From NCBI RefSeq assembly GCF_023168325.1, contig NZ_AP025688.1, positions 1,736,001 through 1,800,000 on the forward strand: DNA of 64,000 nt, read 5' to 3'. The notes beneath the pieces are model-generated. The model had not been told where the DNA came from and did not search any database. It saw only the letters and a list, made by a program, of their open reading frames with translations. Below are positions 49,801-57,857 of this stretch, piece by piece (position 1 is the first letter of the stretch; every line of letters starts with the position of its first letter). The position numbers and the translations under genes were made by a program. The DNA is from Tsukamurella sp. PLM1. Lineage in GTDB: Bacteria; Actinomycetota; Actinomycetes; Mycobacteriales; Mycobacteriaceae.

Positions 49801-50485
49801 CCCGGTCAGCGCCTTCGCATCGACTCTCGTCGCGAGGTTCGACGGTGCCTCCGACGAACTGGTCCGGCAGGTGGGGCTGCGGGTCGACGAGCTGGTGGCG
49901 TACCAGGACAAGGCCTACGCCGAGCGCTACGTCGACGACGTGGCCCGCGTGTTCCGCGCCGAGAAGGCGTGGGGCTCGGAGGATCTCACCGCTGCCGTCG
50001 CGCACAACCTGCATAAGCTGATGGCCTACAAGGACGAGTACGAGGTGGCGCGTCTGTCGCAGGACGCCGGCTTCGCGGCCCAGGTCGCCGACGAGTTCGG
50101 TGCCGACGCCAAGAAGGCGATCCGCCTGCACCCGCCGACGCTGCGCGAGATGGGCCTGAAGAACAAGCTCGCCCTGGGCGAGTGGGTGAATCCGGGCATG
50201 AAGACGCTGGCGAAGATGAAGCGCCTGCGCGGCACCAAGCTCGACCTCTTCGGGATGACCGAGATGCGGAAGATGGAGCGCACGCTGATCGCGGAGTACC
50301 GGGCGCTGGTGGGCCTCATGATCGCCGCTGCCGAGGGCGGCCGTGTGGCGGAGGGCCAGCGCGAGCAGGTCGTCGCCCTCGCCGAACTGCCGGACATGGT
50401 CCGCGGCTACGAGTCGGTCAAGACCGGCAACGTGGAGAAGTACCGCGCCGCCGTCCAGGCGCAGCTGGAGAAGCTGGGCTGGTAG
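46886..50485 (+). CDS. Fused indolepyruvate ferredoxin oxidoreductase
   Basis: A ~1,199-residue single-chain 2-oxoacid:ferredoxin oxidoreductase oxidising arylpyruvates or related 2-oxoacids to acyl-CoA. An alpha-type pyrimidine domain (YLTGIQALVRMVRDRARLDR, SGYEGSPLAGYDLEIAK) precedes the TPP/PP domain with CSGCPHNTSTKV and GIGCHAMVLLM, a ferredoxin-like cluster site (ICEGCGDCGQKSNCLS) and a gamma-type domain (GIGGTGVVTVSQIMATATVL). A C-terminal helical DUF6537-like region follows. GTG 46886 is seven bases after GAGAGA; GTG 46895 is an alternative. A TATGCT -10-like box lies at about 46811. Confidence 0.92.
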   Translation: MVSVTLDANSPIDAPGGTSAADENRAGQHDADPRGGQSAAVQSFSLDDRYTREEGTIYLTGIQALVRMVRDRARLDRRQNLKTGSFISGYEGSPLAGYDLEIAKRTKYLQDFDTVHRPGLNEELAATSVMGSQIAAQVGHLDRGLDGITGYWYGKAPGLDRATDALRHANMIGTHPTGGAVALVGDDPGAKSSTVPCASEMALADLYMPILYPADSQDILDLGVHAAIMSRVSGLWTSLKISAHVADGSSTADVHPDRILPVYGDLGTSPHVPSGQLLGAKLMELEQNQLTVRMPRATEYARINRLNRITVRSSDDRIGIVCAGKTYLDVRESLRLIGIEDGELNRLGIRILKMGMVYPFEQQILHEFIEGLDEVIVVEEKRDFLETMMRDILFRHPGAPNIVGKANEDGSTLFSRFGELDVDSVSRGLAQRLARVHKVPAAKDWLDRKAQVRTRIELPLAARSPYFCSGCPHNTSTKVADDTLVGAGIGCHAMVLLMDPQQVGDITGVSQMGGEGAQWVGMAPFVTEKHFVQNIGDGTFMHSGSLALRQSVASGERITYKLLFNGTVAMTGGQDPVGEMTLPQICTLLLAERVSKVVVTSDDPKRTKALGLPKGVEVRDRADTLDVQRELAEVAGVTVLVHDQHCAAEKRRKRKRGKYPTPNQRVVINERICEGCGDCGQKSNCLSVHPVETEFGRKTRIDQSSCNLDFSCLKGDCPSFVTVTPGEVGKVRKSVPDISAESIPQPKKARREADGMAIRVTGIGGTGVVTVSQIMATATVLDGHSARTVDMTGMAQKGGAVVSDIKVSATYVDQAAKVAAGDCDVYLSCDSLVGVDPANLKVASPERTTSIVSTTEVPTGQMVIDTSVGYPDSRSIHEAIDRASLRTVYLDPGDLTLQLFGDEQYANLFMVGAAFQTGALPISSESLERAIELNGVAVEKNLQAFRRGRQSVSDPAGVKAAIDALHPLPAPVPVSAFASTLVARFDGASDELVRQVGLRVDELVAYQDKAYAERYVDDVARVFRAEKAWGSEDLTAAVAHNLHKLMAYKDEYEVARLSQDAGFAAQVADEFGADAKKAIRLHPPTLREMGLKNKLALGEWVNPGMKTLAKMKRLRGTKLDLFGMTEMRKMERTLIAEYRALVGLMIAAAEGGRVAEGQREQVVALAELPDMVRGYESVKTGNVEKYRAAVQAQLEKLGW

Positions 50486-50539
50486 GTCCGGTCCTCTGAG
50501 ATCCGCGCCCCGATAGGGAGCTGGCGCCCCTGTAGTGAT

Positions 50540-50575
50540 CTGGTGTCCCCCCGACTGCAGCTGGGGGGACACCAG
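50540..50575 (+). terminator. Terminator hairpin after the oxidoreductase gene
   Basis: A perfect 13-bp stem (CTGGTGTCCCCCC at 50540-50552, complement at 50563-50575) with a ten-base loop, 55 bases after the stop of the oxidoreductase gene. It insulates the recA region from that gene. Confidence 0.8.
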
Positions 50576-50627
50576 CTGTGGTCGGGGCTGCCGGCTCCTG
50601 CAGGGAGCAGATCGGCGGGGACTGCTC

Positions 50628-50771
50628 ATGGGCGCGTCGATCGGCGCGGTCTACGTGACTCTGCTGGCAATGGTGGTGTACGTGGTGCTGGCGGTGCTCC
50701 TGCAACGGTGGGGACGGCGCCGGTCGGCCGCCGTGGCCGTCGACGGTGCCGGTATCGGCGTGGCGGCTTGA
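50628..50771 (+). CDS. Possible small membrane protein upstream of recA
   Basis: Forty-seven codons starting at ATG 50628 encode one hydrophobic helix (VTLLAMVVYVVLAVLLQ) followed by RWGRRRSA, a typical single-pass topology. It ends at 50771, two bases before the SOS box. The ribosome-binding site is weak, so it may not be expressed. Confidence 0.4.
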   Translation: MGASIGAVYVTLLAMVVYVVLAVLLQRWGRRRSAAVAVDGAGIGVAA

Positions 50772-50772
50772 A

Positions 50773-50788
50773 TCGAACGACCGTTCGC
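50773..50788. promoter_or_regulatory. SOS box (LexA operator) of recA
   Basis: TCGAACGACCGTTCGC matches the mycobacterial LexA operator TCGAACNNNNGTTCGA except for the last base. A TATAGT -10 (50790-50795) follows directly, so LexA would block this promoter. Confidence 0.85.
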
Positions 50789-50854
50789 CTATAGTCGACG
50801 ATGTTCGACGTGAAAGTGAGCCGGCGAGAGCGCGCCCGATGCGGATGCGGAAAC

Positions 50855-50877
50855 TTGTCAGTGGGTCCCTCTAGCGT
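50855..50877 (+). promoter_or_regulatory. RecA-NDp (PafBC-dependent) promoter of recA
   Basis: TTGTCAGTG, eight bases, TAGCGT: an exact match to the LexA-independent damage promoter described for mycobacterial recA. It lies ~67 bases before the recA start. Confidence 0.88.
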
Positions 50878-50943
50878 CCGTAGCAACAGTAGAACCCAGC
50901 GCCGGCGGTACTTCCCACCCCGGCCCGAAGGACGGAGAGTCCC

Positions 50944-51993
50944 ATGGCACCTGCACCCGCGGATCGCGATAAGGCGCTCGAGCTGGCGCTCGCACAGATC
51001 GACAAGAACTACGGCAAGGGCTCGGTCATGCGCCTCGGTGACGAGGTGCGCCAGCCCATCGCCGTGATTCCCACGGGCTCGATCGCGCTGGACGTGGCGC
51101 TCGGCATCGGTGGTCTCCCACGCGGCCGCGTCATCGAGGTCTACGGTCCGGAGTCCTCGGGTAAGACCACGGTGGCGCTGCACGCGGTGGCCGAGGCGCA
51201 GCGCAACGGCGGCATCGCCGCGTTCATCGACGCGGAGCACGCGCTCGATCCCGATTACGCTGCCAAGCTGGGCGTCGATACCGATGCGCTGCTGGTCTCC
51301 CAGCCGGATACGGGTGAGCAGGCGCTGGAGATCGCCGACATGCTGATCCGCTCCGGCGCGCTCGACATCATCGTGATCGACTCGGTGGCCGCCCTGGTGC
51401 CGAAGGCCGAGATCGAGGGCGAGATGGGCGACAGTCACGTCGGCCTGCAGGCCCGCCTCATGAGCCAGGCGCTCCGCAAGATGACGGGTGCCCTGAACAA
51501 CTCGGGCACCACCGCCATCTTCATCAACCAGCTGCGCGAGAAGATCGGCGTCATGTTCGGCTCGCCCGAAACCACCACGGGCGGTAAGGCGCTGAAGTTC
51601 TACGCCTCCGTGCGCCTGGACGTGCGCCGCATCGAGACCCTCAAGGACGGGTCGGACGCGGTGGGCAATCGAACCCGCGTCAAGGTGGTCAAGAACAAGG
51701 TCTCCCCGCCGTTCAAGCAGGCCGAGTTCGACATCGTCTACGGCCAGGGCATCAGTCGCGAGGGCTCCATCATCGACATGGGCGTCACCGAGGGCTTCAT
51801 TCGCAAGTCCGGTTCCTGGTACACGTACGACGGTGACCAGCTGGGCGAGGGCAAGGAGAACGCCCGCAAGTTCCTGATCGAGAACCCGGACGTCCGGGAC
51901 GAGATCGAGAAGCGGATCAAGGAGAAGCTGGGCATCGGCGCCGATATCACCGTCGACGCCGACGAGATCGCGCCGGCCCCGGTCGACTTCTAG
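50944..51993 (+). CDS. recA: Recombinase RecA
   Basis: The central homologous-recombination ATPase and LexA co-protease, 349 residues. Walker [10 protein letters not shown] (~67-75), the MAW motif region, L1/L2 loops ([20 protein letters not shown]) and the acidic C-terminal tail are complete. There is no intein, unlike in M. tuberculosis. It is controlled by an SOS box and by a PafBC promoter, both visible upstream, and is followed six bases later by recX. Confidence 0.98.
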   Translation: MAPAPADRDKALELALAQIDKNYGKGSVMRLGDEVRQPIAVIPTGSIALDVALGIGGLPRGRVIEVYGPESSGKTTVALHAVAEAQRNGGIAAFIDAEHALDPDYAAKLGVDTDALLVSQPDTGEQALEIADMLIRSGALDIIVIDSVAALVPKAEIEGEMGDSHVGLQARLMSQALRKMTGALNNSGTTAIFINQLREKIGVMFGSPETTTGGKALKFYASVRLDVRRIETLKDGSDAVGNRTRVKVVKNKVSPPFKQAEFDIVYGQGISREGSIIDMGVTEGFIRKSGSWYTYDGDQLGEGKENARKFLIENPDVRDEIEKRIKEKLGIGADITVDADEIAPAPVDF

Positions 51994-51999
51994 GCCGCC

Positions 52000-52608
52000 G
52001 TGTCGGCGGACTATGCGGACGACGAGGTCGTCTCGCGAGGTCGGCGTCGCGGGCGCAGGTCACGTGATCGGCCCGACGGTGCCGTCTCCGAACGCGAAGT
52101 GGAGCAGGACCCGGCCAAGCGTGAGGCGCTTGCCCGGGACTTGATCTACCGCGCCCTCGGTATGCGTGACCACTCGCGTGCGGAGCTGCGGGCCAAACTG
52201 GCCCGTCGCGGCTTCGACGAGGAGCTCACCGAGCGGATGCTCGACAAGTTCGTCACCGCCGGCCTCATCGACGATGCGGCGTTCGCGGAGCGCTGGGTGC
52301 AGTCGCGGCACCAGTTCTCGGGACGAGGTCGCCGCGCCTTGGCGCAGGAACTGCGCACGAAGGGAGTGGGGGAGGCCGAGGCTGCGGCCGCCCTAGAGAC
52401 GGTCAGCCAGGACGACGAGCGGGCGCGCGCCGTCGAACTGGTCGACCGCAAGCTCGTGCGGGCCGCGGTGCCCGGAGACCGCGCCGAACGCGACAAGCTC
52501 ACCCAGCGGCTGGTCGGCATGCTCGCCCGCCGCGGCTACCACCCGTCGCTGGCGCTGTCGGTGGTTCTCGACGCGATCCGCGAGAGGGAACACGCGGCGG
52601 GCGAGTAG
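52000..52608 (+). CDS. recX: Regulatory protein RecX
   Basis: A 202-residue inhibitor and modulator of RecA filaments. After a basic, disordered N-terminus (SRGRRRGRRSRDR) come three-helix repeats typical of RecX: RALGMRDHSRAELRAKLARR, GLIDDAAFAERWVQSRHQFS and GRGRRALAQELRTKGV. GTG 52000, six bases after recA, implies co-transcription and co-regulation with recA. Confidence 0.94.
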   Translation: MSADYADDEVVSRGRRRGRRSRDRPDGAVSEREVEQDPAKREALARDLIYRALGMRDHSRAELRAKLARRGFDEELTERMLDKFVTAGLIDDAAFAERWVQSRHQFSGRGRRALAQELRTKGVGEAEAAAALETVSQDDERARAVELVDRKLVRAAVPGDRAERDKLTQRLVGMLARRGYHPSLALSVVLDAIREREHAAGE

Positions 52609-52691
52609 CATCGGTGCCATGAATGCCGGAACGGCCTCGGGCCACGCACGGACGGGTGATCCGGCGAACGGTTGACGGCGCGATCTCCGCC

Positions 52692-52728
52692 GTTCGGAAT
52701 CTGGCGCATCTACAACCCGATTCCGAAC
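52692..52728. promoter_or_regulatory. Inverted repeat, candidate operator of the VOC gene
   Basis: Two perfect 10-bp arms (GTTCGGAATC at 52692-52701, GATTCCGAAC at 52719-52728) are separated by 17 bases. The downstream arm ends 16 bases before ATG 52745 and partly precedes the AAGGAG ribosome-binding site. It could bind a dimeric regulator or fold as a leader hairpin. Confidence 0.5.
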
Positions 52729-52744
52729 CCCGAAGGAGATTTCC

Positions 52745-53122
52745 ATGCCCGCGAGCTTCAACCACACCATCGTCTTCGCCACCGATAGCGAGCAGTCAGC
52801 GGCGTTCTACCGCGACTACCTCGAAGCGGCGCCCGTCCAATCCTGGGGGCCGTTCACCAACCTCCAGTTGGAGCACGGTGTGCTCCTGCAGATCGCGGCG
52901 CCGCCGCTGCCCGAGATCCAGCCGCAGCACTACGCGTTCCTCGTCGACGACGCCCACTTCGACCGCGCGTACGCGCTGCTGACCGAGCGCGGTGTCGACC
53001 ATGCCGCCGACCCGTTCTGGAAGGAGCCCGGCCGGATCAACCACGGACACGGCGGCCGCGGCGTCTACGTCCGCGACCCAGCGGGGCACGGCATCGAGCT
53101 GCTGACGCGCCCGTACCTGTGA
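52745..53122 (+). CDS. VOC superfamily (glyoxalase-like) protein
   Basis: A 125-residue protein with two beta-alpha-beta-beta-beta modules. FNHTIVFATDSEQSAAFYRD supplies the first metal-ligand region and GRGVYVRDPAGHGIELLTRP the second (Glu near the C-terminus). Its homologues include extradiol dioxygenase-, bleomycin-resistance- and glyoxalase-like proteins; substrate unknown. AAGGAG sits seven bases before the ATG. It is apparently monocistronic with its own dyad upstream. Confidence 0.83.
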   Translation: MPASFNHTIVFATDSEQSAAFYRDYLEAAPVQSWGPFTNLQLEHGVLLQIAAPPLPEIQPQHYAFLVDDAHFDRAYALLTERGVDHAADPFWKEPGRINHGHGGRGVYVRDPAGHGIELLTRPYL

Positions 53123-53140
53123 CGGTCGGTCGGGCCGTCG

Positions 53141-54106
53141 TCAGCGTGCCGCGCAGGGCGCGCTCGTCGCATCGACGAAGTCCAGGTTCCCGATCCGGGC
53201 GATGAGCTCGTCGCCGCGACCGTCCCGCTCGAGCGTGCGCTCGGCCTCCGCGTCGCCCACCGCCCGCCGCAGCGAGCGCTCCCACTCGCCGGACTCGATC
53301 ATCGTCCGCAGGGCGGCGTTCACTGCGTCGCGGACAGCGTCGTCGCCCCGGGCGAGGCCGATGCCGTACCGCTCGACCGCGAACGGGGTGCCGGCGCCCC
53401 GGAGTCGCCCGTCGATGCAGGTGTCCTTCGGCAGTGGCATGTCGACCAGGCGGAACACTCCCGGCCGCTGCTGCGCGAATCCGGCCAGGATCACCTCGTC
53501 TGTGGTGACGGCGTCGACGTTGCCCCGGCCGAGCGCGTCGACGCACGCCGAGTAGGTGTCGAACTCGGTGAGCCGTACCCCGGGCAGGAGCGACTTCACC
53601 GTGCTCGCCGAGGTGGAACCGGTGACCGAGCACAGCGTCCGGTCGCGCCCCAGATCGGAGACGGTGCCGATCGCGGTTTCGTCCCGCCGCACGAGCAGGC
53701 CCTGCCGGGTCGTCAGGTACGGCCCGGCGAATGCCACCTGTTCCGCGCGGGCGGCGTCGATCGAGTAGCTGGCGACCACGGCGTCCACCTCGCCGTTGTC
53801 GATCAGCTTCTCGCGCTGCGACGTCGGCGTCTCGCGCCACGTGATCCTCGGCTCGGCGCGCCCACGCGCGGCCGCCAGGGACCGGACGACGTACCGCGCC
53901 ACGTCGGCGTCGAAGCCGGACACGGCACCGTCGGGTCCGCGCAGCCCGAGCCCGGGCTGATCGACCTTCACGCCGACGATGACGGCACCGTCGTCGATGG
54001 ACCGCAACAGGTTCCGCGGCGACGGCCCCGAACACGCGCAGAGCGCGGCCACCAGCACCGTGATCAGTGCCAGGGCCGCGACCGTGCGTGCGCTCAGCGC
54101 CCTCAT
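53141..54106 (-). CDS. Second glutamate-type ABC substrate-binding lipoprotein
   Basis: A periplasmic-type SBP_bac_3 protein of 321 residues with a signal peptide and lipobox-like LCACSG (Cys at ~24). GVKVDQPGLGLRGPDG, TPTSQREKLIDNGEVDAVVA and VAFAGPYLTTRQGLLVRRDE parallel the gluB product further upstream, including the GSTSAS and DAVTTDEVILAGF segments. It is the last gene of the gluABCD operon (six bases after gluD), so one transporter seems to be served by two binding proteins. Confidence 0.88.
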   Translation of the reverse strand: MRALSARTVAALALITVLVAALCACSGPSPRNLLRSIDDGAVIVGVKVDQPGLGLRGPDGAVSGFDADVARYVVRSLAAARGRAEPRITWRETPTSQREKLIDNGEVDAVVASYSIDAARAEQVAFAGPYLTTRQGLLVRRDETAIGTVSDLGRDRTLCSVTGSTSASTVKSLLPGVRLTEFDTYSACVDALGRGNVDAVTTDEVILAGFAQQRPGVFRLVDMPLPKDTCIDGRLRGAGTPFAVERYGIGLARGDDAVRDAVNAALRTMIESGEWERSLRRAVGDAEAERTLERDGRGDELIARIGNLDFVDATSAPCAAR

Positions 54107-54111
54107 ACCGG

Positions 54112-55059
54112 TCAGTCGCCGTAGTCCCGTCGCAGGTCCTCATGTCCCGGATCGGGATGCGTGGTCTCGAGGACCTCCTTGGACATGATGCCGGGTTCGG
54201 GAAGCGGTTGGGGTGCGTCGATGATCAGCTTCTTCTTGCGCCCCTCGCGCAGGTTCTTCTCGATGTTCGACGCCAACGCGGACAGCCCGAAGTTGATCAG
54301 GATCATGATGATCGCGACCACGATCAGCGAGGGGATCACGTTGCCCCACTCGTTGCCGGCCTGGATACCGGACTTGACCACCTCGACGTAACCGATCTGG
54401 TAGCCGAGGGCGCTGTCCTTGAGCGCGATCACCATCTGCGAGATGAGCGCCGGGAGCATCGCCGCCACGGCCTGTGGGAGCAGGATCAGGCGCATCGTCT
54501 GCGACTTGCGCAGGCCGAGCGCCTTGGCGGCCTCGAACTGGCCGCCCGGCAGCGAGTTGATACCCGACCGCAGGATCTCCGCGATCACCGAGCCGTTGTA
54601 CAGGGTGAGGCCGAAGACCACTGCGAAGAACGCGATGTAGTCCGAGGTGAACACCTTGTAGACGCCGAACACGATGTAGAGGAAGTAGATCAGGATCAGC
54701 ACCGGGATGGCGCGGAAGAACTCGACGATCGCGCCGGTGGCCCACCGCACGGAGCGGTGATCCGAGAGCCGGCCGATGCCGAGGAACGCGCCCATGATCA
54801 TCGCCAGGATGATCGACGCGACCGCGGCCTTGAAGGTGCCCCACAGGCCCGGGAGGATGTACGTCCCCCAGTAGTTCTTGTCGACGAACGGTTCGAGCTT
54901 CTCCTGGTCGAACTGGCCGTTGGCCGCGAACGACGTGATCACCCAGGCGAACAGCGCCACTACCACGACGATGAACGCCACTGCGATGACGTTGTTGCGG
55001 ACGCGGGCCTTGGGGCCGGGCGCGTCGTAGAGGACAGTGGACGTGGACTTGGCACTCAT
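54112..55059 (-). CDS. gluD: Glutamate ABC transporter permease GluD
   Basis: A 315-residue polar-amino-acid permease (HisM/GluD type). N-terminal TM helix VIAVAFIVVVVALFAWVI, the inner-membrane BPD motif region EAAKALGLRKSQTMRLILLP (EAA loop that contacts the ATPase) and FFRAIPVLILIYFLYIVFG are present. It overlaps gluC by four bases and has a charged C-terminal extension. Confidence 0.92.
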   Translation of the reverse strand: MSAKSTSTVLYDAPGPKARVRNNVIAVAFIVVVVALFAWVITSFAANGQFDQEKLEPFVDKNYWGTYILPGLWGTFKAAVASIILAMIMGAFLGIGRLSDHRSVRWATGAIVEFFRAIPVLILIYFLYIVFGVYKVFTSDYIAFFAVVFGLTLYNGSVIAEILRSGINSLPGGQFEAAKALGLRKSQTMRLILLPQAVAAMLPALISQMVIALKDSALGYQIGYVEVVKSGIQAGNEWGNVIPSLIVVAIIMILINFGLSALASNIEKNLREGRKKKLIIDAPQPLPEPGIMSKEVLETTHPDPGHEDLRRDYGD

Positions 55060-55729
55060 CGCTTCACCGCCAGTCGCTTCGCGAAGTAGCCGAAGACGGC
55101 GCCCTCGAACAGTGTGATCACCATGAACGCCGCGGCGAAGATCACGAAGATCACGATCAATTGGTCGCTGTACTGCTCCAGGGTCTCCTTCATCAGCAGC
55201 GCGGCTTCACCGACGCCGATGATCGAGGCGATCGTGGTGTTCTTCGTGAGCGCGATGAGCACACTGCCCATCGGCGCGATCACGGCGCGGCCGGCCTGCG
55301 GCAGCACGATCATCCGGAACACCTGCATGAACGACAGGCCCAGCGAGCGCGCCGCCTCCGCCTGACCGAGCGGCACGGTGTTGAAGCCCGACCGCAGCGT
55401 CTCGCAGACGAACGTCGCCGTGTACGCGATGAAACCGACCACCGCGAGCCAGAAGTTGTTGTTCTCGGTGAAGTCCGCGTCCTCGGGGACCAGGGCGAGC
55501 GCCATGTTCTGGTACAGGCCCAGCGAGAGGAACAACACGATGAGCGTCAGCGGGGTGTTACGGACGATGTTGACGTACCAGGTGCCGAAGATCCGCATCG
55601 CGGGGACGGGGAGACCCGCATGCCCGCCAGGATCGTGCCCCAGATGGTGGCGCCGATCGCCGACCAGAACGTCAGCTTGATCGTCACCCAGAACGCCGGC
55701 CACAGCTGTGGCCCGAGGTCTTCCCACAT
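55056..55729 (-). CDS. gluC: Glutamate ABC transporter permease GluC (apparent frameshift)
   Basis: A ~224-residue permease with about five TM helices. The N-terminal LWPAFWVTIKLTFWSAIGAT is joined, after restoring one C at about 55609-55616, to RIFGTWYVNIVRNTPLTLIV; the EAA loop is EAARSLGLSFMQVFRMIVLP. Frame and overlap with gluD (four bases) fit an operon. It pairs with GluD to form the membrane channel. Confidence 0.9.
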
Positions 55730-55732
55730 GTT

Positions 55733-56944
55733 CTACGCACCTACCTTCGTGCACCAGGTCCGCGGATCGGACTGCGGAGCCGTTGCGGGACTGCCTTCCG
55801 GGGCGGGCGCTGCGCCGTCGGGTGCCGGAAGGGGATCTCCTTGGGCAGGAGCCATGTCTGGTCACCGGGGACGGCGACGAGGACCGACTTCGGCTTCCCG
55901 CCGTCGACGGGCCGCCCCTGGTCGATCATGGTGTTCGCGTACTCGCCGAGGTTGTCGCGCAGCGCCTTGAACAGCTGGTTGTCGGGGTTCGCGTAGGCGA
56001 GCCCGGTGAAGGTGGCCACCACGGAGGCCGGGACGACGCAGGACGGCGTGGAGGGCCGCCTGTGCGTCGTAGGTCGCGGTGCCCTCCTCCCCGAGGATCA
56101 TCTGCCGCAGCGCCTTGTTCACCTCGCTGAGCGCTTCCGCGTCGCCCTTGCGCAGGCCGATGCCGTAGCGCTCGGTGGAGAACTGATCGCCCTTCTTCTT
56201 CTCGGTCTTGGTGCCCGTACTGCTGGTCAGGGTCACGTCCTTCGGGTACGTCATCGGGACGATGTCGAACTCGCCCGGGTACTTGGCCTGGAAGCCGGCG
56301 AGGATCGTCGCGTCGGTGGTGAGCGCGTCCAGCACGCCGCGGCGCACGCCCTCGACGCACGAGGCGTAGCCGTCGTACTGCTGCAGCTGGACGTTCGGCA
56401 GGGCCGCCTTGACGTTGATCGCCGAGGTCGAGCCCGAGACCGAGCACAGTTTGCGGCCCGAGTTCAGGTCCTCGAGGCTGCGGATCGGGTTCGAGGTCTT
56501 CTTGCTCACCAGCAGCGCCTGATAGGTGGTGAGGTACGGGCCGGCGAAGTCGACCTTCTTCTGGCGCGCTGCGCTGATCGAGTAGGTCGCGGCGATCATG
56601 TCGACCTCACCGTTCTCGATCATCCGCTCACGCAGCGGAGACGGTGTCTCCTTCCAGGTGATCTTCGGTTCGGCCCAGCCGTTGTTCTTCGCGATCTGCT
56701 TGACCACGAACTCGGAGACCGCGACGTCGGAGCCGCTGTGGGACTTGTCGGGGTTGCGGTTCGCGAGGCCCGGCTGGTCGTACTTGGTGCCGAGGACCAC
56801 GTCGCCGCTCTTGATCGAGGCGAGGAGGCTGCGCGGGGTGTCGGTGCCGCAGGCCGCCACCAGTGGGAGGGTCGCGGCGAGTGCGGCGGCGGCCGCGATC
56901 GCGGTCCTCCAGCGCGTTGTTCGAGTGCTCTGCGGTGTCGTCAT
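55733..56944 (-). CDS. gluB: Glutamate ABC transporter substrate-binding protein GluB (apparent frameshifts)
   Basis: A secreted SBP_bac_3 lipoprotein: signal peptide ending LPLVAACGTD (lipobox Cys at ~32), then GTKYDQPGLANRNPD, ATYSISAARQKKVDFAGPYL and TERYGIGLRKGD. Beyond the usual ~300 residues it carries an extra ~90-residue C-terminus (FTGLAYANPDNQLFKALRDN, ending RTWCTKVGA by GC3-guided reading). Frame breaks near 56030-56060 (two bases) and ~55800-55815 (one base) make the last part tentative. The start overlaps the gluA stop by one base. Confidence 0.82.
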
Positions 56945-57714
56945 CAGTGCCCCAGGATCTTGCCGAGGAAGTCCTTGGCGCGGTCCGACTTCGGCGCGGT
57001 GAAGAACGACTCGGGATCGGTGTCCTCGACGATCTGGCCGTCCGCGAGGAACAGGATCCGGTCGGCGGCCTTGCGCGCGAAGCCCATCTCGTGGGTCACG
57101 CACACCATCGTCATGCCCTCCTTGGCGAGGCCGACCATCACGTCGAGCACCTCGTTGACCATCTCGGGATCGAGGGCGGACGTCGGCTCGTCGAACAGCA
57201 TGACCTTGGGGCCCATCGCGAGTGCGCGGGCGATCGCGACGCGCTGCTGCTGGCCGCCCGACAGCTGCGCCGGGTACTTGTCCTTCTGTGCGACGATGCC
57301 CACCCGGTCGAGCAGTTCGAGCGCCCGCTTCTCCGCGTCGGCCTTGGACTTCTTGCGGACCTTCATCGGCCCGAGCGTCACGTTGTCGAGGATCGTCTTG
57401 TGCGCGAACAGGTTGAACGACTGGAACACCATGCCGACCTCGGCGCGCAGGCTCGCCAGCCCCTTACCCTCCGAGGGCAGGACGGCACCGTCGATCTTGA
57501 TCGTGCCCGAGTCGATCGGCTCGAGCCGGTTGATCGTGCGGCACAGCGTGGACTTGCCCGATCCGGACGGGCCGAGCATCACCACGACCTGGCCTTTCGG
57601 CACGGTGAGGTTGATGTCTTTCAGCACGTGGAGAGCGCCGAAGTGTTTGTCGACAGACGCGATCTCGATCATCGGAGCCGAGCCGGTCTGCCCGGTCGCA
57701 GCGGGAGTTGTCAT
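56944..57714 (-). CDS. gluA: Glutamate ABC transporter ATP-binding protein GluA
   Basis: A 256-residue polar-amino-acid importer ATPase. Walker [11 protein letters not shown] (~49-58), Q-loop [10 protein letters not shown], signature [15 protein letters not shown], Walker [15 protein letters not shown] and switch His in VTHEMGFA are intact. It heads the gluABCD operon. A TAGGCT hexamer six bases before ATG 57714 indicates a leaderless mRNA. Divergent from miaB. Confidence 0.95.
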   Translation of the reverse strand: MTTPAATGQTGSAPMIEIASVDKHFGALHVLKDINLTVPKGQVVVMLGPSGSGKSTLCRTINRLEPIDSGTIKIDGAVLPSEGKGLASLRAEVGMVFQSFNLFAHKTILDNVTLGPMKVRKKSKADAEKRALELLDRVGIVAQKDKYPAQLSGGQQQRVAIARALAMGPKVMLFDEPTSALDPEMVNEVLDVMVGLAKEGMTMVCVTHEMGFARKAADRILFLADGQIVEDTDPESFFTAPKSDRAKDFLGKILGH

Positions 57715-57720
57715 GAGTGG

Positions 57721-57726
57721 AGCCTA
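57721..57726 (-). promoter_or_regulatory. Leaderless -10 element of gluA
   Basis: TAGGCT on the minus strand, six bases before ATG 57714. Confidence 0.45.
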
Positions 57727-57845
57727 GGAGTTTCCGGGTTTCATCCGCGTAAAGTCCGCAGTATTGGTGCCGCCGATTTCCGACGGTCCGCCGCACCGCG
57801 CGTCCGCGCCCGCCGCGCGCGGCCGGGCGATTTGCATCCGCCCGA

Positions 57846-57851
57846 TACCCT
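57846..57851 (+). promoter_or_regulatory. Leaderless -10 element of miaB
   Basis: TACCCT followed by six bases and GTG 57858. Confidence 0.45.
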
Positions 57852-57857
57852 GGTGAG

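Noticed and set aside
50944..51993. Intein in recA
   Set aside because: The gene is a normal 349 codons with uninterrupted motifs.
53141..54106. Second SBP as an independent sensor gene
   Set aside because: It is six bases from gluD on the same strand and shares all SBP_bac_3 motifs with GluB, so an operon transporter subunit is simpler.
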